A DNA stretch of 5,649 bases from assembly GCA_900765705.1 (NCBI GenBank), contig CAAFSR010000087.1, positions 1 through 5,649 on the forward strand, written 5' to 3'. This stretch comes from an uncultured Faecalibacterium sp. GTDB lineage: Bacteria > Bacillota > Clostridia > Oscillospirales > Ruminococcaceae. A program made the position numbers and the translations under genes. Under the pieces are notes generated by a model that saw nothing but the letters and a program-made list of their open reading frames with translations, searched no databases and had not been told where the DNA came from. This document shows, piece by piece, positions 1 through 5,649 of this stretch; positions within the stretch are counted from its first letter, which is position 1, and every line of letters starts with the position of its first letter.

Positions 1-64
1 AATGGGCATTGCATCCTGCCCCAGTCTGTTTTCCCGGTTCTGACAGATAAGTAAGTGACAGCTG

Positions 65-103
65 AGCAGCGGCATGGGTGAATATTTCTCCCATGCCGCT
101 GCT
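65..103 (+). terminator. Strong hairpin upstream of the ABC operon, probable terminator of a preceding gene
   Basis: A perfect inverted repeat pairs GCAGCGGCATGGG (66-78) with CCCATGCCGCTGC (90-102) across an 11-nt loop, and A65-T103 adds one more pair. The stem is GC-rich and therefore very stable. The downstream flank (TTGCATTATT) is only moderately T-rich, so it is an imperfect Rho-independent terminator for + strand transcription. It lies 10 nt before the Shine-Dalgarno of the first permease, so it could instead attenuate read-through into the operon. No convincing sigma-70 promoter is visible between the hairpin and the start codon. Confidence 0.6.
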
Positions 104-112
104 TGCATTATT

Positions 113-116
113 GGAG
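113..116 (+). promoter_or_regulatory. Ribosome binding site of the first permease
   Basis: GGAG sits 9 nt before ATG 126, which is good spacing. It supports 126 as the start of the first operon gene and shows that the gene is translated independently of anything upstream. Confidence 0.6.
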
Positions 117-125
117 TGCAGTTAA

Positions 126-1370
126 ATGATCGTTTTCTTTTACGAAAAGGTGCGCTTAAAGCGCGGCGTTTGGCAGACGGTGAGTATTGTATTGCTGATA
201 GCTTTCCTTTGTGCATTTTTTACTCTCTTTGATGGATTCATTTGCCAGAAAGAACAGGATATGGAGAGCGCCTACGCAGTGATTCCCGTAACTGTCGTCG
301 TATCCAATCTTACTGGCACGAAAACCGATGACCTGAAAATTACAGACTATATTATCAACTACTTTCTCTCTGACAAATATGCCTATGGCGGGGAACTTCA
401 GGAAAAAGCATTTTCCTCCTATGTGAAGGATGTTTGCCTGAAAGCATCTGTCTATTACAGTCAAGGGACGGGTTTTTCGAGTCGGCAAAAGCTGATTGGC
501 ATTACTTCTGTTGATGCCGCATCGGAATTGGCACCCGTTTCAGGAAATTCGATTACTTATTTTGAGGGATATGACGAATCAATTTTTACCTCAAATAAAG
601 CGGTGTGTCTCGTTTCAACCGCAGCGGCAGAAGAACTGTCGCAAGATACCGATAATAGTGGTAATGTCATATTGACGGTTCAGATGTCGCCTGCTGCGAC
701 CGGTGAAGCTTCCACACAGATTTCGCTCGAAATTGCTGGGACGTATTCGTCGAAATCTCAAACGATCTATTGCCCATTCAGCTGCGTTGCCGCAGTACAA
801 ACAGAACTGGATGGGAAGATTACGGGGGATAGCTTGAGCGCAACAGTGCGCGATAATCATGAGCTGGACGAATTCCGGCAAATACTGATACGTCACTTCG
901 CAAATGTGGACCCCTCCGGGCATCAAGAAGAAATCAATAATTCTCCAGCTCTCCGATATCAGCAATTTGCCATAACAGTTCATGACGAAACACTCCGCGA
1001 AACCCTGAATGCTTTGAATCGAAATCTGCAAACACTGTATCGACTAAAACCAATTTTTGCCTGCATAGAGGTCATGATTGGTGCTGCCGCAGGTTTTTTC
1101 TATATTCATATCCGAAGGCGGGAATTTGCCATTGCACGATCTCTTGGTACAAAACGCATTGAAACAGTCATTATGGTATTCGTCGAGATATGTCTGATGT
1201 TTTTGGTTGGCGCAGCTATTGGAACAATTCTCATCCTGGTTGTCCAAGAGACTGCCATCCAATATGCCATGGCCGCAGCACTCTTTTTTGCTATGAATGT
1301 CGGGGCAATTACAGCTTGCTTGATGGCAACTGGAAAAAGCGGAATCCGATTACTACGGGAGGTTGAGTAG
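126..1370 (+). CDS. ABC transporter permease, FtsX/MacB-like (small partner)
   Basis: This 414-residue membrane protein has the FtsX-family plan. A first membrane helix lies at about residues 19-39, followed by an extracytoplasmic domain at about 40-306 and three C-terminal helices at about 308-327, 347-374 and 379-402. The cytoplasmic loop after helix 2 carries the family signature RRREFAIARSLGTKR (330-344), equivalent to the RRREIGILRALGA motif that contacts the ATPase. The tail IRLLREVE matches the usual ELLR-type ending. The external domain is probably a reduced MacB periplasmic-core-like fold, judged from position rather than clear motifs. The start is ATG 126 with GGAG 9 nt upstream. 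The ATPase gene begins 1 bp after the stop, so the two are probably co-transcribed. It should pair with the second, larger permease to make a heteromeric type VII ABC complex. The family assignment is firm, but the substrate is unknown. Confidence 0.88.
   Translation: MIVFFYEKVRLKRGVWQTVSIVLLIAFLCAFFTLFDGFICQKEQDMESAYAVIPVTVVVSNLTGTKTDDLKITDYIINYFLSDKYAYGGELQEKAFSSYVKDVCLKASVYYSQGTGFSSRQKLIGITSVDAASELAPVSGNSITYFEGYDESIFTSNKAVCLVSTAAAEELSQDTDNSGNVILTVQMSPAATGEASTQISLEIAGTYSSKSQTIYCPFSCVAAVQTELDGKITGDSLSATVRDNHELDEFRQILIRHFANVDPSGHQEEINNSPALRYQQFAITVHDETLRETLNALNRNLQTLYRLKPIFACIEVMIGAAAGFFYIHIRRREFAIARSLGTKRIETVIMVFVEICLMFLVGAAIGTILILVVQETAIQYAMAAALFFAMNVGAITACLMATGKSGIRLLREVE
1357..1362 (+). 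promoter_or_regulatory. Ribosome binding site that fixes the ATPase start at ATG 1372
   Basis: GGGAGG lies inside the end of the first permease gene, 9 nt before ATG 1372. The alternative in-frame TTG at 1363 directly abuts this site, leaving no spacer, so initiation there is very unlikely. Confidence 0.75.
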
Positions 1371-1371
1371 T

Positions 1372-2046
1372 ATGTCCGTATTATCTGTGCAAAGTGTTTC
1401 TTATTCATACAAAACAAAATACCAAACTGTTCAGGCTGTAAAAGACGTCTCCTGTGATTTGAGTGCTGGAACTTTTTATGCGTTAGTCGGCAAAAGTGGA
1501 AGTGGGAAGACAACGCTGCTTTCATTACTGGCAGGATTGGATACGCCGCAGAGCGGAGACATAATAGTCGGCGGCCAAAGTTTGCGGGAAATCGACGTGG
1601 ATATCTACCGTCGCAAGCAGGCGTCTGTGATTTACCAAAGCTATAATTTGTTTCCACTTATGACTGTTTGTGAAAACGTCATGTATCCCTTAAAACTGCT
1701 GAGGCATTCCGATGCCGATGCAAAAAAAGAGGCGCAGATTGCTCTTGAAAAAGTAGGTCTGGGCGAAAGCTATTGGAAGCGACTTCCTGCCATGCTGTCA
1801 GGCGGCGAACAGCAACGAGTCGCAATTGCCAGAACATTAGCCGTTCATGCGCAGATCATTCTCGCAGATGAGCCTACGGGAAATCTGGATACAGAAAACA
1901 GCACACAAATTATTCAGCTGCTTTCCAGACTGGCACATGAGGAAAACTGCTGTGTAGTGGTTGTCACACATGATCTGGAGGTAGCCAAAGCAGCGGATGT
2001 TGTATTCCGTATGGACAGCGGCAGACTCAAGGAGGAAACTGTATGA
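1372..2046 (+). CDS. ABC transporter ATP-binding protein (LolD/MacB/Vex2 type)
   Basis: This 224-residue cytoplasmic ATPase powers the two flanking permeases. All ABC motifs are intact and in order: Walker A GKSGSGKTT (40-48), Q-loop glutamine Q89 in VIYQSYNLFP, signature LSGGEQQRV (142-150), Walker B IILADEPTGNLD (162-173) with catalytic E167, and the switch histidine H200 in VVTHD. The length and the NLFPLMTVCENV stretch after the Q-loop are typical of the LolD/MacB/FtsE-like subfamily that partners FtsX-type permeases. The chosen start is ATG 1372, which has a GGGAGG site 9 nt upstream. A TTG at 1363 would add three residues but lacks RBS spacing. The gene starts 1 bp after the first permease stop and its TGA overlaps the next ATG as ATGA, indicating translational coupling. 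The subfamily is certain, but the transported substrate cannot be read from it. Confidence 0.95.
   Translation: MSVLSVQSVSYSYKTKYQTVQAVKDVSCDLSAGTFYALVGKSGSGKTTLLSLLAGLDTPQSGDIIVGGQSLREIDVDIYRRKQASVIYQSYNLFPLMTVCENVMYPLKLLRHSDADAKKEAQIALEKVGLGESYWKRLPAMLSGGEQQRVAIARTLAVHAQIILADEPTGNLDTENSTQIIQLLSRLAHEENCCVVVVTHDLEVAKAADVVFRMDSGRLKEETV
2029..2035 (+). promoter_or_regulatory. Ribosome binding site of the large permease
   Basis: AAGGAGG, a near-perfect Shine-Dalgarno, lies within the last ATPase codons, 7 nt before ATG 2043. With the ATGA overlap it points to coupled and efficient translation of the third gene. Confidence 0.75.
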
Positions 2047-4091
2047 CCCCTTTGAAACAGCTCTTTCGACAACCGGTTCGTTTGTTTGCAATCTTCCTGC
2101 TGGTGGGAATGGCCTCCGCTTTTATCTGCCTGAGCGCAGGCGTATTTGCATCCGCTAAAGCAACGCTCGCGCAAATTGAAGAACGTTATGTAACCATTGG
2201 TGTCCCAACAACGGAGACAGCAGACGTAGCAACAGAGTACAACGGGCTAACGCTCCACCATGAAGAAAGTGTAATAAGTCAAGATATGTGGGCGTATATG
2301 GATCAGCTTGCTGCGGATGGAACAGTCATAAAAGGTGCGTACCAACAAAAATATATCAGTGCTTATTGCCCCTCCATTCAGAGTGTTACCAGCGGCAAGG
2401 AAGACGGCACATATGTGCCAAGCCTTGATTCTCCGTATAACAGGGCAATTATGATCGTTCGGGTTACATCGGTGGATAAAACGAATCTGCCTGAGTCAAC
2501 CGAACTTGCTTTAGTATCTGTTACTGCTTCGATTGAAAACGTTGTTAAAATGCATCCAGACTATGCTGTTCGCAGCACACTTCGCCTCATCATAGGGTGC
2601 AACTCTCAGGAAGAGTTAGATGCTCTTGATATCCGTCCTGGTGGGCGGTATTTGGCCTTTGGGGCAGATTATATTGACCGTGATTTGGAATTGCGTACAA
2701 CGTTGGCAGGAACGCACCGATGCTCTGTGGAAGATATTGATTTGTCTAAAATATCCTATGATTTGACAGAGGACGAAAAGAAAACAGCTTCGCCAGATTT
2801 TCTGCCGGTAGCAAAATATTCCTCTGGTGAAAAAACGACCATTTTAGGGCAAGACATGGTTGATGCAATAGATTCCTGCACAATGACCGTTACGCATTGG
2901 CATGGCTTGTATTCTGAAACACAGCTGGACTATGCAATTGACGGCTCCGAAACAGGTGTGTTGCTAAACGACCAATACCTTGATGCATACATGACCCCGT
3001 TGGAAACTGATCTGGATGTCTTTCTAAGTTCAAATGCGGGAATTGAATGGCGGAGCGCAGTCCAAGAATTGGATACGCAATATCATACTGTCAGTGTAAT
3101 TGGTACAGATCTTCTGGAAAGCATGTATTGTTTCCATCAAAAGGACTCTTTCGTAACAGAAGGACGGAGTTTTGGGGCGGACGATTATAAAAATGGCTCT
3201 AATGTCTGCCTGATTTCTGAAACAACTGCCATTGCAAGCGGACTCGGTATAGGGGACAGCATTGATTTGTCGTTCTATTGGGGTCCAAACCCTCTTGCTG
3301 ATTTAACAGCTCCGGAATGGAAGGTACAGCCACAGCGTTTTTCCCAAAAGATTGGGGTTTCGGGTGATGCGAAAACGTATCAGATTATAGGGATTTACCG
3401 ACAGTCAGACTTGTGGGATACCGCAGACTATCGCTTCCTTCCGAATACCGTCTTTGTCCCTAACACTTCTCTGCCAGAAAACTGCTATAGTAGTCGAAAT
3501 GGCGTTTTCTTTACATACGTTCTGCAGAACGGAAAGGTATCTGCGCTCCAAGCTGCACTGGAATCGAATGGATACCCGGCAAACATTCTGTTTTGCTTTG
3601 ATAACGGATACACTGAAATCGCCGAAACTTTGCATGGATTTTACAGCAGTGCGCAGCAGCTTCTTTTCGCTGCCTGCATAACAGCGAGTGCGGCCCTGTT
3701 CGTATTTCTTGCTCTGTTTGTAAACCGTCAACGGCGGACGCTTGGCCTGATGCTCTCGCTTGGTTCCGGTAAAAGGACCGCTGTGATGTTTAGCTGGGAG
3801 GTAGCTGCAATACCTATCATCCTTGCGACAATAACTGGGATCATTGTTGGAATCCTTACAATGAATGCTACGACACTAAATCTGTTTTCCTCCGTTTCAG
3901 AAGTGCTTAATACAAGTTTGAGCGGTGCAGCCACGATTGGATATAACGATATGATAACGGAAGTCGTATCAATGCCAATTGCGGTTATTGTGGCAGGTGT
4001 CCTGCAACTGATTGTTTATATTGTGGCGACTTACCTGCATTTGCAGCGGTTGGCGCAACGATCCCCGCTTGAGTTAGTGCGGAAAGGCTAA
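2043..4091 (+). CDS. ABC transporter permease, FtsX/MacB-like with large extracytoplasmic domain
   Basis: This 682-residue permease is the second membrane partner of the preceding ATPase. Helix 1 lies at about residues 13-35. A very large extracytoplasmic region follows (about 36-538), then helices at about 541-561, 584-607 and 645-667. The loop after helix 2, RQRRTLGLMLSLGSGKR (562-578), is the FtsX ATPase-coupling motif. The tail RSPLELVRKG is a textbook FtsX ending. Inside the external region, residues 349-410 read like the MacB periplasmic core domain: a TVSVIGTD strand, then EGRSFGADDY, then GLGIGDSIDLS. The first 300 or so external residues match no motif I recognise and may be an added domain. 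The start ATG 2043 overlaps the ATPase stop and has AAGGAGG 7 nt upstream. At 682 residues it is much longer than its 414-residue partner, whereas classical Vex1/Vex3 pairs are of similar size. A role in peptide or antimicrobial efflux or resistance is plausible from the architecture alone. Confidence 0.88.
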   Translation: MTPLKQLFRQPVRLFAIFLLVGMASAFICLSAGVFASAKATLAQIEERYVTIGVPTTETADVATEYNGLTLHHEESVISQDMWAYMDQLAADGTVIKGAYQQKYISAYCPSIQSVTSGKEDGTYVPSLDSPYNRAIMIVRVTSVDKTNLPESTELALVSVTASIENVVKMHPDYAVRSTLRLIIGCNSQEELDALDIRPGGRYLAFGADYIDRDLELRTTLAGTHRCSVEDIDLSKISYDLTEDEKKTASPDFLPVAKYSSGEKTTILGQDMVDAIDSCTMTVTHWHGLYSETQLDYAIDGSETGVLLNDQYLDAYMTPLETDLDVFLSSNAGIEWRSAVQELDTQYHTVSVIGTDLLESMYCFHQKDSFVTEGRSFGADDYKNGSNVCLISETTAIASGLGIGDSIDLSFYWGPNPLADLTAPEWKVQPQRFSQKIGVSGDAKTYQIIGIYRQSDLWDTADYRFLPNTVFVPNTSLPENCYSSRNGVFFTYVLQNGKVSALQAALESNGYPANILFCFDNGYTEIAETLHGFYSSAQQLLFAACITASAALFVFLALFVNRQRRTLGLMLSLGSGKRTAVMFSWEVAAIPIILATITGIIVGILTMNATTLNLFSSVSEVLNTSLSGAATIGYNDMITEVVSMPIAVIVAGVLQLIVYIVATYLHLQRLAQRSPLELVRKG

Positions 4092-4150
4092 GTTTCAGTA
4101 TTGACAAGAAAAAGCAAACTTGATTGGTTATCAATTCCAATACTTCATTT

Positions 4151-4189
4151 AGAGAGCGCCCTGTCATGATTATGTGCAGGGCGCTCTCT
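4151..4189 (+). terminator. Hairpin after the ABC operon, probable intrinsic terminator
   Basis: A perfect 13-bp inverted repeat pairs AGAGAGCGCCCTG (4151-4163) with CAGGGCGCTCTCT (4177-4189) around a 13-nt loop, within which CAT (4165-4167) can pair with ATG (4172-4174). It starts 59 nt after the large permease stop. The T-tract is weak on the + strand (TCTCTTAT) and on the opposite strand the stem is followed by AAATGAAG, so termination efficiency is uncertain. The position fits the operon end. Its right arm also overlaps a stretch that may be a remnant of the recombinase N-terminus. Confidence 0.6.
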
Positions 4190-4205
4190 TATGAGGAAAA
4201 TACCC

Positions 4206-4235
4206 TTGACAAATCTCGTCTCAGAGAAAGATACT
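4206..4235 (+). promoter_or_regulatory. Possible sigma-70-type promoter at the recombinase junction
   Basis: A perfect -35 box TTGACA (4206-4211) is followed after 18 nt by GATACT (4230-4235), which matches four of six -10 bases. It would start transcription just inside the truncated recombinase. The -10 lies in codons of the conserved recombinase reading frame, so the match may be chance. Confidence 0.25.
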
Positions 4236-5649
4236 CCAAAAGGCCGCCAAGGACAAGGGGTACACCGACACGGTTTTCTTTGTAGACGATGGCATCACTG
4301 GAACGACCATGAAGCGTCCCGGTTTTCAGAAAATGCTGACCGCTATCGAGGGCGGGTATATCTCGGCGGTGTTCGTCAAAGACCTGTCCCGGCTGGGGCG
4401 CAACTATATTGAGGTCGGCAAGCTGACCGAGGAATTTTTCCCGCTTCACGATGTACGGCTGGTGGCTGTTTCCGATGGCGTGGACAGCGATGAAGGCGAG
4501 GACGATTTCACCCCATTCAAAAATATTATGAACGAGTATTATGCGAAAGACATTTCCAAGAAGCGCCGGATCGTGAACAAGATGAAAGGAAATGCAGGCG
4601 TTCCGCTTTCTCCGCCGCCCTACGGTTACATCAAAAACCCGGACGATCCCCGCTTTTGGGTGGTGGAGCCGGAGGCTGCCGAGGTCGTGCGCCGGATCTA
4701 CCGCATGGCGCTGGAGGGGTACGGGCTGGCAGAAACGGCAGCGGGTCTTGCCGCCGATGGTGTGGTCAATCCCACCTATTACTGGCGCAGCCGTGGGACA
4801 AGCCGGGGCGGGTCGAAAAGCACCGTGGAGCCTACCAAATGGGGACACACCACCGTCAAGAAGATCCTCACCTTGCAGGAATATTGCGGCGATGTCATTA
4901 ACTTCAAAAGCTACTCCAAGTCCTACAAGATGAAAAAGCGGATCGAAAACCCGAAGGAAAACCGGGCGATCTTCCTCAATGTCCATGAAGCCATCATTGA
5001 CCGCCAGACTTGGGAAAAGGTGCAGGCGCTCCAAAAAGGGACTCGCCGCAAAAAGCCCACGGTCACGCAGGCACCCAGCGTATTCTCCGGCCTGCTGAAA
5101 TGCCCGGAGTGCGGCGGCAACCTCAATTTCCACTTCAACCAGAACAACCACGATATCAAGTTTTTCAGTTGCCAAAATCACAACTCCGGCTATCGCAAGT
5201 GCAGCAAGACGCACTATATCCGGCTGGACTTCTTAGAGCAAGTCGTTTTGTACGAGGTCAAGCGGCTGGCCTGCTTTGCCAGCGAATACGAAAATGACTT
5301 TATCAAGGCCATGATCGGGCGCTCGGCAAAGGTAGCGGAAAATACTGCACTCCGCAAGCAGCGGGAGCTGGACGCTTTGACTGCCCGTGACCGGGAGCTG
5401 GATATGCTCTTTGAACGGCTCTATGAGGACAATGTAGCGGGAAAGATCGACGATGCCCGGTTTGCCAAAATGTCCAAACGCTACGAACAGGAGCAGGGTG
5501 AGAACGCAAAGAAAATCAAGGCGCTGCGGCTGGAACTGAAAAAGGACGAGAGCAAGCGCATGGACATTGACGATTTCCTTGAAACGGTGCGGCGGTACAC
5601 GGACGCGACCGCCATTACAAAGCGTATGGTCGCGGAGCTGATCGACCAC
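4213..5649 (+). pseudogene. Large serine recombinase (TnpX-like), 5'-truncated and running off the right edge
   Basis: One frame stays open for about 479 codons to the window end. Recognisable recombinase begins at ISSQRKILQKAAKDKGYT (4213 on). The rest of the resolvase domain follows, with VDDGITGTTMKRPGFQ and KDLSRLGRNY; the latter holds the two catalytic arginines (codons 4390 and 4399). The Recombinase domain begins near PPPYGYIKNP (4612 on) and runs to about 4900. A zinc ribbon has cysteine codons at 5101, 5110, 5170 and 5200. A charged coiled coil spans about 5310-5570, and RRYTDATAITKRMVAEL at the edge fits the start of the C-terminal DUF4368 region of TnpX-type enzymes. The N-terminal YxRLS motif with the nucleophilic serine is absent in this frame: a TGA sits at 4207-4209 and no ATG, GTG or TTG occurs before ATG 4309. 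The protein is therefore probably inactive, a decayed end of an integrative element. Its codons are clearly more GC-rich than the operon's. The C-terminus was not seen. Confidence 0.85.

Noticed and set aside
1..54. Possible tail of an upstream gene (frame 1 stop TAA at 52-54)
   Set aside because: Stops also occur at 41-43 and 48-50 in the other + frames and all minus frames are open. The 17 residues match nothing I recognise, so the upstream gene and its frame cannot be decided.
1363..1371. TTG 1363 as ATPase start
   Set aside because: The Shine-Dalgarno GGGAGG ends at 1362 and leaves no spacer. ATG 1372 has ideal spacing.
1106..1657. Minus-strand ORF across the permease/ATPase junction
   Set aside because: It lies antisense to two well-supported genes, including the FtsX motif and Walker A, and its translation has no family features.
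4101..4134. TTGACA at 4101-4106 and a short TTGAT/ATCAA inverted repeat at 4120-4134
   Set aside because: No good -10 box follows at 16-18 nt, and a 5-bp repeat with a 5-nt loop in AT-rich DNA is expected by chance. It is not enough to call a promoter, operator or att site.
4191..4412. 73-codon + strand ORF starting right after the hairpin
   Set aside because: It is in a different frame from the recombinase and translates to a sequence without motifs. The conserved frame is the one open from 4213.
4189..5214. 341-codon ORF on the minus strand
   Set aside because: It is antisense to the recombinase and arises from GC-rich codons. The + strand frame beneath it carries resolvase, Recombinase and zinc-ribbon motifs, and the minus product shows no recognisable domain.
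5233..5649. Minus-strand ORF touching the right edge
   Set aside because: It is antisense to the recombinase zinc ribbon and coiled coil and has no supporting motif or RBS.

Overview
The window looks like accessory DNA from a Gram-positive anaerobe, most likely a gut Clostridia (Oscillospiraceae/Lachnospiraceae type). This is inferred from the style of the proteins: a Vex/MacB-like ABC operon with strong GGAGG ribosome binding sites, next to a TnpX-type large serine recombinase of the kind that ends many integrative elements in this group. No tRNA, rRNA or CRISPR array was seen. All real genes lie on the + strand.

Layout: positions 1-125 hold no gene I can identify. They carry a strong 39-nt hairpin (65-103), probably the terminator of an upstream gene, then a Shine-Dalgarno. 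Positions 126-4091 form a tight three-gene operon: a small FtsX-type permease (126-1370), an ATPase (1372-2046, start revised from TTG 1363 to ATG 1372) and a large FtsX-type permease (2043-4091). The first two genes are 1 bp apart and the last two overlap by ATGA. The gap 4092-4212 contains a second 39-nt hairpin (4151-4189), probably the operon terminator.

From 4213 to the right edge, one frame stays open without a stop. It encodes a large serine recombinase that lacks its N-terminus, including the catalytic serine, and has no usable start codon upstream of the conserved region. It is visibly more GC-rich than the operon. A long ORF on the opposite strand of this region is only its shadow.

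How the parts work together: the ATPase and the two unequal permeases should form one heteromeric type VII ABC complex. This architecture uses ATP hydrolysis in the cytoplasm to move large extracytoplasmic domains and typically serves in peptide or antimicrobial efflux or resistance, or in signalling; the substrate cannot be read from the sequence. The recombinase remnant suggests that the operon sits in or beside a decayed or rearranged integrative element. I saw no clearly new system. The most notable points are the broken recombinase junction and the strong size asymmetry of the permease pair.
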